Shown one piece after another: positions 48,951-57,645 of a stretch of DNA of 64,000 nucleotides (position 1 is the stretch's first letter; every line of letters starts with the position of its first letter). Both the position numbers and the translations under genes were made by a program. Source of the stretch: Micromonospora tarapacensis (GTDB taxonomy: Bacteria; Actinomycetota; Actinomycetes; Mycobacteriales; Micromonosporaceae); NCBI RefSeq assembly GCF_019697375.1, contig NZ_JAHCDI010000003.1:186001-250000 (forward strand). Reading direction: 5' to 3'. Below the pieces are notes generated by a model. It was not told the origin of the DNA. It was given only the letters and a program-made list of their open reading frames with translations, and did no database searches.

Positions 48951-49292
48951 TCAGGTCTCCTGCTCGATGTGCTCGGCGGCCGCCCGCAGGTACACCGGCG
49001 TCGACGGCCGGACGGTCGACATCACCCGCCAGTACGGGCGGGAACCGTCAGCGGCACCGGCGGGCCGCAGCTCGTCGCCGCGGCGGACGTCACCCCGGGG
49101 CAGCACGTAGATCCACGCGTCGTGGCGGGCACCAGCCTGGTCGGCCTCGACCTGCTCGCCGGCGCGCGGCTGGGAGATCCGGGCCCGGACCGTGCCGACC
49201 CAGCTGCGGGTGACAGTCCGCCCGCCGGCGCCGTCCTCGACGGCTACCGGCCGCCACACGTCCAGCAGCGTGTTGAGGGTGTGGCCGATCAT
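48951..49292 (-). CDS. head-tail joining (closure) protein
   Basis: A 113-residue protein from ATG 49292, overlapping the connector gene by 4 bp. LNTLLDVWRPVAVEDGAGGR, SWVGTVRARISQPRAGEQVE and DAWIYVLPRGDVRRGDELRP show the small beta-barrel pattern of SPP1 gp16-like head completion proteins. The assignment rests on this pattern and gene order. Confidence 0.65.
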   Translation of the reverse strand: MIGHTLNTLLDVWRPVAVEDGAGGRTVTRSWVGTVRARISQPRAGEQVEADQAGARHDAWIYVLPRGDVRRGDELRPAGAADGSRPYWRVMSTVRPSTPVYLRAAAEHIEQET

Positions 49293-49843
49293 GGGCGGAC
49301 CGCGTACCGGGCGAGCACCCGCAGCTCGCCGGTGGTCAGTTCCATGCCGGGGGTGTTCCAGCGGATCCGAGAGTCGCCGATGTCCTCGCTGTCGGCGCCG
49401 GCCGGGTTGCGGCGGCCGGCGATGGCCAGCCGCAGGCAGATCCGCCGGACCCGGCGGGCCAGGGCCTCCGCGTCGTAGCCGGCGGTCAAGGTGACGCGGA
49501 CGGCCTGGTCGTGGCACGGCCAGCAGCGACGCAGCCGCGTCAGCACCCCGGATTGCGACCAGGTGTAGTCCACGCCGTGGGTTAGCGGCCGCTCGGTGCC
49601 GTCCAGGTCGACCTCCACCACCTCGGCGACGGCGGTGACCGGCCAGCGCGGCAGGAGCAGCTTCTCGGCGCCGGACCCGTCGACGGTGACCGTGGTCTCC
49701 GCCAGCGTGAGGGGCTGGCCGACCTCGTCGTCGATGACCGCCGTGGCGTCCTCCAGCAGCTCGGTCAGCGTCTGGTCGGTGTCATCGTCGCCGAGGGCCC
49801 GCAGCCGGTTCCGCAGCTCGTCCGGCGTTGCGTACACAGTCAC
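49289..49843 (-). CDS. head-tail connector protein (Gp6/Gp15-like)
   Basis: A 184-residue protein from GTG 49843. The helical N terminus (YATPDELRNRLRALGDDDTD, LTELLEDATAVIDDEVGQPL) and TVDGSGAEKLLLPRWPVTAV, VEVDLDGTERPLTHGVDYTW, VTLTAGYD are typical of HK97 gp6/SPP1 gp15 connectors that form a ring under the portal. Confidence 0.78.
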   Translation of the reverse strand: MTVYATPDELRNRLRALGDDDTDQTLTELLEDATAVIDDEVGQPLTLAETTVTVDGSGAEKLLLPRWPVTAVAEVVEVDLDGTERPLTHGVDYTWSQSGVLTRLRRCWPCHDQAVRVTLTAGYDAEALARRVRRICLRLAIAGRRNPAGADSEDIGDSRIRWNTPGMELTTGELRVLARYAVRP

Positions 49844-49897
49844 CTCCCGAGGGGCGAGGGTGGCCCGGGCGCTCCGCCTGCGCGCCCGGGCCGGCTC

Positions 49898-50308
49898 CTA
49901 CTGCTGCTCCCCGCCGTCCGAGTCACCCGGGGCCGGTTCGGCGTTGAGCATCTTGGTGAGGTGGTCGACCAGGCTGACCCGAGCGCGGTCGCCGCGTTCC
50001 TGCTCGACCTTGAGCGCTCGGGTAGCGCGGTCGCGGTCGTCGCCGACCCACTCGGTCACCTTGGTCACCGACGCGTCGGGCACCTCGTCGCCGTCGGCCG
50101 GCGTTGACGCCGGCGGGGTGGTCTTGGTCTTGCCGGGGGTGATCCGCCGCGGCGGCGTGTCCTTCCCTTCGGCGTCGACGAGCACGGCATAGCCGCCGTC
50201 GACCAGCGCCTTGGCTTCCTGCGCGTCGACCAGGCCGGTCTTGCCCGGCTCGATCGCCTGCTCGGCGGTGGCGTACCGGGTCCGCATCCGGACCGTGACC
50301 TTGGACAC
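49898..50308 (-). CDS. hypothetical head-region protein
   Basis: A 136-residue acidic protein from GTG 50308. The N-terminal VTVRMRTRYATAEQAIEPGK, TGLVDAQEAKALVDGGYAVL resembles small modules found downstream of capsid genes, and a charged helical C terminus follows (RDRATRALKVEQERGDRARV). No function can be assigned. Confidence 0.55.
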   Translation of the reverse strand: MSKVTVRMRTRYATAEQAIEPGKTGLVDAQEAKALVDGGYAVLVDAEGKDTPPRRITPGKTKTTPPASTPADGDEVPDASVTKVTEWVGDDRDRATRALKVEQERGDRARVSLVDHLTKMLNAEPAPGDSDGGEQQ

Positions 50309-50319
50309 CGGGACCTCCC

Positions 50320-50721
50320 TCAGCTCAGCGGGGCCACACGGGCCCCGCCACGCAGGACGACGGCGGACAGCACTCCGCCGGTGGACGGGGAACCGGTGAC
50401 CGAGGCGATGGACGCGCGCAGGTACCGCCGCCGCCCTCGGTAGCCGATCTTGCGGACCGCGTTGTCGTCGGACGCCGTGAGGGTCGGCTCGCTGCCGACC
50501 AGCTCGTCATCCGGCACCGCCTCCCAGTCGGAGCCGTTGTCGCTGTGCTGGACCTCGAAGACGTAGCCGCTGCCGTCGGTGATGGTGCCCGAGGTGATCA
50601 CCACCGCGGCCATCTCGTAGCCGGTGAGGTCCACGGTGCTGCCGTCCGCCGCGGCGGTCCGCGCCGCCGGCGCCAGGGTGATCGCCGCGTTGATGTTGCT
50701 GACCAGGTCTCGCCTGCTCAT
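50320..50721 (-). CDS. capsid-associated protein (possible decoration protein)
   Basis: A 133-residue protein from ATG 50721 with TAGGAGG. It is beta-rich (VDLTGYEMAAVVITSGTITD, GYVFEVQHSDNGSDWEAVPD, YLRASIASVTGSPSTGGVLS) and immediately follows the major capsid gene, where small head proteins are usually encoded. Decoration or minor head function is inferred from fold and place. Confidence 0.55.
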   Translation of the reverse strand: MSRRDLVSNINAAITLAPAARTAAADGSTVDLTGYEMAAVVITSGTITDGSGYVFEVQHSDNGSDWEAVPDDELVGSEPTLTASDDNAVRKIGYRGRRRYLRASIASVTGSPSTGGVLSAVVLRGGARVAPLS

Positions 50722-50758
50722 GCTCGTATCCTCCTAGGGTGCTGCGGTCGGGCCTGGA

Positions 50759-51985
50759 TCAGGCGACGACCTTGCCGCGGACGAAGGCCTCTTCCAGGAC
50801 GGGCATCCCGTCGGTCTCCAGCCGGCCGATGAACCCGACCTGGTTGGTCTCGGCGTACAGCTCGACCAGGCGCTGGACCTCCATGTTCAGCGCGTCGGCG
50901 ATCCAGTACTTCTTGAAGTCGCCGAGCAGGGTCACGTACTGGCCGTCGGTGTAGGTGTTCGGGCAGAACTCCGACATGCCGAACGGCAGGTCGAGGATGG
51001 TGTCAGGCCGGTCGGTGGCCAGGCCCGGCCGCCAGATGTAGACGCCCTCCTGGTCCTTGAGCTTGCGGATCCGCTTGACCGTGTCGCGGTGGAACAGCCA
51101 GCGGGCGTTGGCCAGGTAGCCGGCCTTGAGCGTGTACTTCATGTCGATCAGGCCGTCGGCGTTGATGTCCTGCTCGTCGTCGCTGATGTCGCCGACCGTG
51201 ACGTCCCGGCCAGTCGAGATGCCCATCGGCGACGCCGTGAACAGGCCGAGGGGCTTCTTGTTGCCGTCGCCGGTCATGAAGGCCTTCTCCTGGCTCACGG
51301 CGAACTTGTAGGCCAGCCGGTCCCTCACAATGTCCTCGGCGTTACCGCGGGTCAGCCGCAGCAGCTTCCGGCTGACCTTGACCCGCTTGGCGAGGGGGTT
51401 GGGGGTCAGCTCGCGCTTGCCGAACCGCAGCGAGTCGTCCTGGTTGCCGGTGCCGAACTCGGTGGTCCATTCGGCGTCGTCGAGGTCGGTGTCCAGAGTC
51501 GGCACACCCAGTGATGCGGCCTCGGTGAGGGTTTCGGTGTGCGCCCACCGACGGATGAACACCTCGTCGTCCAGGCGCTGCAGCAGTCCGCTGACCCACT
51601 TCTGCGGGGCGACGAGGTAGCCGCCCTCCGGGTCGGATCCGGCCTGCAGCGTGCGGGCTTGCTCCGGGCTCAGCGTCGAGCGGCCGCCGACGATGTACTG
51701 CCGGAAGGCGGCGGCCCGCTCGCCGTCGCCGGCGCGGTCGGGCCCGTTGTTCTCCCGGGTCGGCTGGTCGTCCGGGTCGCCGTCGATGCGGCGCTCCTTG
51801 GCGCGTAGCCGCTCCTCACGGGTGATGTCCTGGTCGTGGCCGTCGACGTCGGCCATCAGGCGGTCGAACTTCTCCGACTCCTCGGCGGTCAGCCGGCGGC
51901 CGCCGTCGGCCTGCGCGGTGTCGAGGATGTCGCGAGCCTGCTTGGCCAGGCTCGCGCGCTCCTTCTTGCGGGCGTTGATGTCCAC
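50759..51985 (-). CDS. major capsid protein (HK97 fold)
   Basis: The start is GTG 51985 (VDINARKKERASLAKQARDI) with AAGGAG; the apparent in-frame fusion to the protease is explained by a base error in the protease. The 408 residues begin with a coiled scaffold-like delta domain (LTAEESEKFDRLMADVDGHD, QDITREERLRAKERRIDGD), likely removed by the protease, followed by the HK97 core: TLQAGSDPEGGYLVAPQKWV, LAKRVKVSRKLLRLTRGNAE, FCPNTYTDGQYVTLLGDFKK and a C-terminal VELYAETNQVGFIGRLETDG. It forms the icosahedral shell. Confidence 0.92.
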   Translation of the reverse strand: MDINARKKERASLAKQARDILDTAQADGGRRLTAEESEKFDRLMADVDGHDQDITREERLRAKERRIDGDPDDQPTRENNGPDRAGDGERAAAFRQYIVGGRSTLSPEQARTLQAGSDPEGGYLVAPQKWVSGLLQRLDDEVFIRRWAHTETLTEAASLGVPTLDTDLDDAEWTTEFGTGNQDDSLRFGKRELTPNPLAKRVKVSRKLLRLTRGNAEDIVRDRLAYKFAVSQEKAFMTGDGNKKPLGLFTASPMGISTGRDVTVGDISDDEQDINADGLIDMKYTLKAGYLANARWLFHRDTVKRIRKLKDQEGVYIWRPGLATDRPDTILDLPFGMSEFCPNTYTDGQYVTLLGDFKKYWIADALNMEVQRLVELYAETNQVGFIGRLETDGMPVLEEAFVRGKVVA

Positions 51986-52034
51986 CCTGTGCTCTCCTTC
52001 GTGATGGGTCCGCGGCCTGGCAGCAGCGGGATGG

Positions 52035-52726
52035 TCAGCGGGCGTTCCCGGCCAGCTGCAGCCGGCGTCGCGCCCAGTCGAGGTCGTGGCCCTGCCGGGT
52101 CGGCTCGGGCGCCGGCGGCGGGTGTTGTCGCCGAGCGGGCCGGCACCGGTCCGATCGAGCAGCTGCCGCAGCGCGTCGATCGATCCGGCGTCGAGGCGGT
52201 CCAGGAGCCCGCGTACGGACTGCAGCAAGTCGTCGTCGACGCCGAGCCCGCCGCGGCCGGACTCGACGACCGCGCTGGCGTCCATCGGCAGGGGCACGCT
52301 GGACAGCTCGTACAGTTCCCACTTGACGGCCGTGCCGCCGCGCCAGTAGTCCTGGGTCTTCGGGTCCTCCCACTCGACGACGGAGAAACCGATGCTCACG
52401 GCGTTGAGGTAGCCGTCGCGGTACTTGCGCTCGACGGTGGCCGCGAAGTCGTCCTTGCGGTCGAAGCGGATGTCGAACATCAACCGCTTGGAGTCGTCGA
52501 CCTCCGTGTGCTCCGACCGGCCGATCGGCAGGCTGTCCCGACCCCAGTAGCGGTGCCCATACCCGAAGATCGGGTTGGCGCGGTATCGGTCGAGCTGCGC
52601 GCCGTCCATCTTCAGCGCAATGCCGTCGCCTTTCTCGCCTTCGGTGGCGCCGACGAACCGCAGCAGGTCGCCGTCATCGTCGTCGGCGGCGCGTACCATG
52701 AACGCGCGGGTGTAGCCGAGCTTCAC
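52035..52726 (-). CDS. HK97-type prohead protease, frame broken near 52115
   Basis: From GTG 52726 with GGAGGTGA. The Peptidase U35 pattern is visible: RFVGATEGEKGDGIALKMDG, NPIFGYGHRYWGRDSLPIGR (His candidate), KYRDGYLNAVSIGFSVVEWE (Ser in SIGFS) and YELSSVPLPMDASAVVES. After GAGPLGDN the frame breaks within about 52095-52130 and the proper end PAPEPTRQGHDLDWARRRLQ lies in the next frame, stopping at 52035. The span is one base short of whole codons. It cleaves capsid delta domains during maturation. Confidence 0.85.
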
Positions 52727-52730
52727 CGGT

Positions 52731-52859
52731 TCACCTCCGGGCCGGCCTGGCGATCGCGCGGCGAGCGGGCCTGACGGTCCGCCGGCGCAGCGGGGCGCTG
52801 CGCCGGCCGGCGCCGTCGTCCTGCTCGTCGTCGCGATCGCGCTTGTCCTGGTCGGTCAC
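52731..52859 (-). CDS. 42-residue basic protein between portal and protease
   Basis: A short frame from GTG 52859 that overlaps the portal stop (GTGA) and ends 5 bp before the protease start. The product VTDQDKRDRDDEQDDGAGRR then an Arg/Pro-rich tail is acidic at the front and strongly basic at the end. Exact fit between neighbours supports translation; function unknown. Confidence 0.5.
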   Translation of the reverse strand: MTDQDKRDRDDEQDDGAGRRSAPLRRRTVRPARRAIARPARR

Positions 52860-54169
52860 TTCGCCCCTCCCTGGCAGGTACAGCCCGGGTGCACCGGGCA
52901 GGCTCGTTCCGGATCGGGTTGCTGGCCAGGGCCCAGCGCAGGGCCCATGTTCAGCGGCATCCAGTAGGTCTCGCCGACCCCGCCGGGCAGCGGGTTGCTG
53001 TTCTCCTTCTCGGCGATGTCGTCGCCGTTGAGCACGCCCATCTGCCGGCCCAGGTTGTAGGCCTCGTAGCGGGTCTTGATGTCGGCGCGTAGGAGCGCGT
53101 CGACGAGGTGCTCAGCGAAGTAGCGGCCACGCTCAGGACCGACGAACAATCTCATGTTGATCATCTGGTCCCAGGTGATGAGCCAGCCCATCAGCGTGTC
53201 GGTGACGTACTCCAGGCCCTGGTGCTCGATGTTCGAGAACGTGGCGCGGTCCAGGTCCCCGAGCTTGTGCGGGGGTATGCGCAACCAGCGGGCCATCTCG
53301 TTGACCTGCAGCTTGCGGGTCTCCAGGAACTGGGCGTCTTCCGGGGGCATGCCGATCGACTCCCACTCCAGTCCTTCCTCGAGGATCGCGACGCGCTGCG
53401 CGCGGTCGAGGCCGCGGTGGATGTTGTCCCAGTCCGCCTGCAGCCGCTTGTGGCCGTCCGGAGACAGCTTCTTGGGGTGCTTGAGCACCCCGCCCGGCCG
53501 TGCGCCGTTGCCGAACAGGGCGCTGCCGTACCGTTCCAGGGCCATGCCGAGGCCGATGGACTGGCGGGCCATCGCGACCACGCTGTAGCCGCGGATGCCG
53601 TCGTAGCCGAGGCCGCCGATCGGCAGGACCTCGTCGGGGAACAGCCGGGTGTGGATGCCGTTGACGTCGTCGCTGTACCGGTAGGTGAGGGTCATCCGGC
53701 CCGGGCCGGTGCGCTTGATCTCCGGGGTGATGCGGTCCGGTCGCAGTGGCCACAGCTCGATGACGTCGCCGCGGTTGTTCCAGACGACGTTGAGGTAGCC
53801 GGTACCCCAGGTCAGTGCGTGGGCCTGCGCGGTGCGGCGGACCGCGATCGGCGGCATCAGCGGGTTCGGCTCGTCGTGCAGCACCCGGTATACAGGGTGC
53901 TCACGGGCCCGGCGCTTGCCCCTGTCGAGTCGCTCATAGACCAGGTGCGGCAGCTTGGCCAGATCAGTGCTGATCACGTTGACGCCGGCAAAGAACGGCC
54001 CGTAGTGCAGCGCGGTCTCCTCGGACACCCACACGCCGGCGGCCGTCGACGCGCCGCCCGCGAACCATTCCTCGACCCACTTCTCCGGGGTGGCCACGCC
54101 GGAGGTGGGCCCGGTCGACGCGCGCCGTCCCGGGGTGGCCACCGTCCGGCCGATCAGTCCGCCGCCCAC
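52856..54169 (-). CDS. phage portal protein (HK97 gp3-like)
   Basis: About 437 residues from GTG 54169 (VGGGLIGRTVATPGRR). Portal landmarks: FFAGVNVISTDLAKLPHLVY, EHPVYRVLHDEPNPLMPPIA, AHALTWGTGYLNVVWNNRGD, LWPLRPDRITPEIKRTGPGR and RWLRIPPHKLGDLDRATFSN, IEHQGLEYVTDTLMGWLITW. It forms the dodecameric DNA channel at one vertex. The C terminus ends with CPVHPGCTCQGGAK, a possible metal knot. It is encoded after a small membrane protein rather than directly after the terminase. Confidence 0.92.
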   Translation of the reverse strand: MGGGLIGRTVATPGRRASTGPTSGVATPEKWVEEWFAGGASTAAGVWVSEETALHYGPFFAGVNVISTDLAKLPHLVYERLDRGKRRAREHPVYRVLHDEPNPLMPPIAVRRTAQAHALTWGTGYLNVVWNNRGDVIELWPLRPDRITPEIKRTGPGRMTLTYRYSDDVNGIHTRLFPDEVLPIGGLGYDGIRGYSVVAMARQSIGLGMALERYGSALFGNGARPGGVLKHPKKLSPDGHKRLQADWDNIHRGLDRAQRVAILEEGLEWESIGMPPEDAQFLETRKLQVNEMARWLRIPPHKLGDLDRATFSNIEHQGLEYVTDTLMGWLITWDQMINMRLFVGPERGRYFAEHLVDALLRADIKTRYEAYNLGRQMGVLNGDDIAEKENSNPLPGGVGETYWMPLNMGPALGPGQQPDPERACPVHPGCTCQGGAK

Positions 54170-54171
54170 GG

Positions 54172-54498
54172 CTACGCCGCCTCGCCAGCGACGTGGCCTC
54201 GAGGTTGCGCGGCGGCCTGGTCCTCGTCGACGTCGCCGGCGGCGGCACGGGCTGCGGCGCGGCCGCCGGCGATGCCCATCCACACCACCAGGGCGCCGAC
54301 GCCGGCGAGCGCAGGTCCGGTGCCGAACCACACCCACAGTCCGGCCAGCAGCATCGCTGTCCCGGCCGTGGTCACCCAGTCGAAGACGCCGAAGACGTCG
54401 ACCAGGCCGCGCCAGGCGTCGCCGGCGGCCGCCGCGATCAGCTCAGCCGGCGTACGCCGCGGCGGTGCCTCATCCTCGGGGGTGACCGGTACGTCCAC
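54172..54498 (-). CDS. small membrane protein between terminase and portal
   Basis: About 108 residues from GTG 54498 (GGGAGG upstream; further upstream in-frame starts exist). After an acidic Pro-rich front (VDVPVTPEDEAPPRRTPAEL) there are two membrane helices (WVTTAGTAMLLAGLWVWFGT, ALAGVGALVVWMGIAGGRAA). A membrane protein inside the packaging operon is unusual; it might exclude superinfecting phage or localise packaging, both speculative. Confidence 0.6.
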   Translation of the reverse strand: MDVPVTPEDEAPPRRTPAELIAAAAGDAWRGLVDVFGVFDWVTTAGTAMLLAGLWVWFGTGPALAGVGALVVWMGIAGGRAAARAAAGDVDEDQAAAQPRGHVAGEAA

Positions 54499-54517
54499 GT
54501 CGATCACCTCCCTCAGG

Positions 54518-56377
54518 TCAGCCGGCGGCACCGCCAACGGTGGCCAGGCCGCGGTAGTCGTAGACCGAGTCGCCGTCGCCGACTCGCATGCGGCCGTCGA
54601 TGGCGAAGAACAGCGCCGGCATTCCGTCGATCCGGACGTGCTCCTTGGCCCGGTCGGGCTTCACCGGCCGATACCGGTCCGGGTCGTCCGTGGGACTCTT
54701 GGCCTTGAGGTGCTCGGCCATCCACCGGGCGACCGGGTTACCGCCGTGGCGGTACTCCTGGGCGGCAAGGGCCCGGGAGAACTCCGTCATCGGACCGGTC
54801 ATACGCTCGTAGGTGGTGCCGGACTCGATCAGATCCAGACCGGTCCGGTCGACGATTTCCTGCCGCACCGGCTCACCCGACCACCGATCGTAGGTGACAT
54901 CTACGATCCGGAAGAGGTCGTGGTCTTGCTCGATCGCGGTGTAGATCGCCTGGTAGTCGATCGTGTTGCCGTCGGTGGCGGTGATCCAGCCCTGGTCCAC
55001 CCACTGCTGGAAGGCGCCGTCGGTGTTCGCGGCCAGCTCCGGCACGACCGCCTCGGGGATCCAGAACCGCCAGCGGATCTGGCCGTCCTCGAACAGCAGG
55101 CACCACGCGGTCATGTCCAGCTTGCTGGACAGGTCGAGACCGCCCCAGCAGCGCAGGCCTTCTTGCTTGGGCAGCAGCCAGTCCGGGTTGGGTGCCAGCT
55201 CGCCGGTGTTGAGGTCCCACAGGTCCATGGACACGTAGCGGTAGAGGGCCTGGACCCGCTGGTTCATCTGGAACTGGCGGAAGGCCTTCTCCCTGGCCGC
55301 GTTCTGCTTCGCGGCGAGGGCGTGCCGCCGCAGTGCCTCGCGGCTCTTGAACTGATCCAATGCCGGATTCGCCCAGCGCCAGTTCCGCTCGTCGTAGATG
55401 TCCGTCGACACCGGCAGGTGCGGGTGCCCAGGGTGCGCCCGGCGGACCCGCTGCAGCTCCTCCTCAGTACGGGGCAGCTTCCGGACGAACGCGAAGGTGT
55501 GCGGCGACCTGGTCGGGTCCTCCATGATCCGCTCGGCCTCGTCGATCATCTGCGCGCCGAACGACAGCGGCTCGTCCGTCTCGGTGGTGGTCGTGAAGAG
55601 CAGCTCCTGCTCGCGTGCGCCGTCGGCGGTGTCCATCGCCTCCCACAGCGATCCGTCCGGCTGCGACAGGACCTCGTCGAGGTTGAAGCCGTGCGGGTTG
55701 TGGCCTAGCTCGCCCTTGGCGTCGGCGGTGATGACCTCGTAGATGCTGCCGGAGCGCTCGTCGACCAGGCGGCGCTCGTTCTTGTAGTACTTGAGCCGCC
55801 GGGAAAGCACCGGGGACAGCTGGATCATGCGCAGCGCGGGCCCGAAGACCTTCTCCGCCTGCTTGGTGTCGGCCGCGGCGTTGTAGACCTCGGCGGCTTC
55901 CTCGTCGTCGCCGACGAAGAGCAGCAGCTGGATGGCGGCCGCGATCTCGCTTTTGCCATTCTTGCGGCCCATCACGATGTGCGCCCGGCGGTACCGGCGG
56001 ACATAGCGCTGCCACTCCGTGGACCAGATCACCTCGCCGAACAACGGCCGGATGATCTCGTGTTCCTGCCAGTCGCGGAGCACGAACGCGCGTCGGCGGT
56101 AGGGGCCCTTGATGTGCCGCAGCAGCTCGGCCGGGAAGGCGACGGCCCGGTCGGCGCGGGGCTCGCAGTAGTGCGCGCCCCTCCTCGGGCACTGCTTGTC
56201 CCGGAAGGTGTACCCGCAGGTCGGTCCCTTGCGGTCTCGCGGCCGCCACCGCCGGTTGTGGTCCGGGATCCAGTCGCCCGGCACCCGGCCGGCCCGGGCG
56301 CGCGGCCGCGCCGGCCGCCGCGGTGGCGACTCAGCCCGTGAGGAGGTCCTCGGCGGGGTCACGTCGACCATCTCCAC
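54518..56377 (-). CDS. terminase large subunit
   Basis: A 619-residue packaging motor (start GTG 56377; ATG 56371 and GTG 56362 also possible). A Cys-rich N-terminal segment (PTCGYTFRDKQCPRRGAHYC) may bind zinc. ATPase: Walker A RAHIVMGRKNGKSEIAAAIQ, Walker B GFNLDEVLSQ, and coupling motif LLFTTTTETDEP. The C-terminal RNase-H-like nuclease starts with the acidic motif CWGGLDLSSKLDMTAWCLLF. This is a phage HK97/P27-associated TerL. It overlaps the small subunit by 47 bp. Confidence 0.93.
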   Translation of the reverse strand: MEMVDVTPPRTSSRAESPPRRPARPRARAGRVPGDWIPDHNRRWRPRDRKGPTCGYTFRDKQCPRRGAHYCEPRADRAVAFPAELLRHIKGPYRRRAFVLRDWQEHEIIRPLFGEVIWSTEWQRYVRRYRRAHIVMGRKNGKSEIAAAIQLLLFVGDDEEAAEVYNAAADTKQAEKVFGPALRMIQLSPVLSRRLKYYKNERRLVDERSGSIYEVITADAKGELGHNPHGFNLDEVLSQPDGSLWEAMDTADGAREQELLFTTTTETDEPLSFGAQMIDEAERIMEDPTRSPHTFAFVRKLPRTEEELQRVRRAHPGHPHLPVSTDIYDERNWRWANPALDQFKSREALRRHALAAKQNAAREKAFRQFQMNQRVQALYRYVSMDLWDLNTGELAPNPDWLLPKQEGLRCWGGLDLSSKLDMTAWCLLFEDGQIRWRFWIPEAVVPELAANTDGAFQQWVDQGWITATDGNTIDYQAIYTAIEQDHDLFRIVDVTYDRWSGEPVRQEIVDRTGLDLIESGTTYERMTGPMTEFSRALAAQEYRHGGNPVARWMAEHLKAKSPTDDPDRYRPVKPDRAKEHVRIDGMPALFFAIDGRMRVGDGDSVYDYRGLATVGGAAG

Positions 56378-56813
56378 CGGTCAGCTGGGCCCGGTCCGAC
56401 GGGGTCAAACCGAAGCGGGCCGCCCAGGTCTGCAGCTGCCGATCCGCCTGGCCCAGGATGACCGTCCACGGGTTCCGGGTGACCCGGTTGCCGGTCTGCT
56501 TCCCGTTCTTGTCGAAGACGGGCAGCTTGACGACCTCACCCTCCTGGTCCAGGGCGGCGGCCGCCTTGCGTCGGCGGGCGGCCGCGTCGCAGACGATGGC
56601 GAAGGTTTCGACGTCCCAGGCCGTCAGCACGCCCTTGCGGATCAGATCCGGGGCGTACTCCGCCCAGATGTCCACCGCAGCCCTGGTGAGCCACTCCGGG
56701 GGCTCGATTTCCGTCGTCGACGGCACCGGCTCGTCGGTGTTAACCCGGTCAGACCGGGTCCCGCGCACCAGCTTGAGCGCCGTCGGCGCCGGGTGCGGAC
56801 CACGTTTGCCCAC
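56331..56813 (-). CDS. terminase small subunit (P27 family)
   Basis: About 160 residues from GTG 56813, chosen because the family begins with GKRGP-P-P as in VGKRGPHPAPTALKLVRGTR and GAGAGG lies 10 nt upstream. The rest (EPPEWLTRAAVDIWAEYAPD, GVLTAWDVETFAIVCDAAAR, NPWTVILGQADRQLQTWAAR, FGLTPSDRAQL) is the P27 signature. It binds the packaging site and hands DNA to TerL. Confidence 0.9.
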   Translation of the reverse strand: MGKRGPHPAPTALKLVRGTRSDRVNTDEPVPSTTEIEPPEWLTRAAVDIWAEYAPDLIRKGVLTAWDVETFAIVCDAAARRRKAAAALDQEGEVVKLPVFDKNGKQTGNRVTRNPWTVILGQADRQLQTWAARFGLTPSDRAQLTGGDGRRDPAEDLLTG

Positions 56814-56870
56814 AGTGGACACCCCTCTCGGATACGGCAAGTGCGAAAACTCGTCAGCGAGAGAGCCGCC

Positions 56871-57191
56871 TTACCGCGGCGTTTCGACCCCCCTGACCTG
56901 CAGAGATCCGACCCGCCCCTCCCCATCGATCGACGGGTGGTCGGCGGCGCCGTGGCCAGGGTCCGCGCCGTGCTCGGCGTGGGTGGTGATGGTCGAGCAC
57001 TTTACCGCGTGCGGTCGGTATGCGGCCAGAGCCGCCGCGCCAGCGACCAACACGATCTCGATGTCCGGAAGGGCTTTCTCCAGATCGCGGACCATGCGCT
57101 CGGCGTTGGCCTGCGACACCGTGGGTATCGCCACCACCAGCGTGTCACCTGACCGCACCACCAGGCCCTCGCTCAGCTCCAGCTCGCTCAC
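56871..57191 (-). CDS. small hypothetical protein beside the HNH gene
   Basis: A 106-residue protein from GTG 57191 (VSELELSEGLVVRSGDTLVV), coupled to the HNH gene by a GTGA overlap. A Rossmann-like beta-alpha-beta (TLVVAIPTVSQANAERMVRD, LEKALPDIEIVLVAGAAALA) is followed by a His-rich tail. Similar short proteins accompany HNH/terminase genes in actinobacterial phages; function unknown. Confidence 0.55.
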   Translation of the reverse strand: MSELELSEGLVVRSGDTLVVAIPTVSQANAERMVRDLEKALPDIEIVLVAGAAALAAYRPHAVKCSTITTHAEHGADPGHGAADHPSIDGEGRVGSLQVRGVETPR

Positions 57192-57523
57192 TCGATCTCT
57201 TCTCCTGGTCTTGAGGTACGCGGACGACCGAAGCCGCCGTCGTGCTGAACCGTCTTTTGGCCGTGGCACTTGCGGCACAGCGCCTGCAGGTTCCACTCCT
57301 CACGGTTGCTGGTGTCCCCGTCGATGTGGTCGGTGTGTCGTGAGCTGCGCTTCTTACAGCCCTGGCACCACGGGTGAGCAGCCAGGAACTCTGCTGAAAT
57401 CCGTAGCCAGTCCTCGTCGTAGCCCAGCTCCTGCCGGGTCGGCCGGGGCCGCTGGTGCCGGCCGCAGGCATCCCCTCCCGGACAGCCGGGGCGGGTGCAG
57501 CGCCGTGGTGCGCGGGTCGGCAT
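57188..57523 (-). CDS. HNH endonuclease next to terminase
   Basis: A 111-residue protein from ATG 57523 (MPTRAPRRCTRPGCPGGDAC). The HNH fold is complete: CQGCKKRSSRHTDHIDGDTS with the DH pair, NREEWNLQALCRKCHGQKT closing the zinc site. HK97 gp74-like HNH nucleases encoded beside terminases are needed for specific DNA cleavage at packaging; that role is likely here. It is the first gene of the late operon after a strong hairpin. Confidence 0.88.
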   Translation of the reverse strand: MPTRAPRRCTRPGCPGGDACGRHQRPRPTRQELGYDEDWLRISAEFLAAHPWCQGCKKRSSRHTDHIDGDTSNREEWNLQALCRKCHGQKTVQHDGGFGRPRTSRPGEEIE

Positions 57524-57544
57524 CGTCCACCCCCGGAAGATGCG

Positions 57545-57579
57545 CCGAGCGCCCCGCACTGGTGGCGCGGGGCGCTCGG
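57545..57579 (-). terminator. perfect hairpin between early and late operons
   Basis: A 13-bp inverted repeat CCGAGCGCCCCGC (57545-57557) / GCGGGGCGCTCGG (57567-57579), 9-nt loop, 66 bp after the stop of the early-operon gene and 21 bp before the HNH start. It could terminate early transcription, with a late promoter or antitermination allowing read-through. Confidence 0.75.
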
Positions 57580-57645
57580 TCCCGGAGCCGATCCCGGGTG
57601 ACTGGCAGGGTAGATCGTGGGGCAGGGCAGACTCCTGCTCCCCGA

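Noticed and set aside
50759..52726. A natural protease-capsid fusion protein of 655 residues.
   Set aside because: The linker is Arg/Pro nonsense, the proper protease end lies in another frame with its own stop, and the capsid has a GTG start with AAGGAG.
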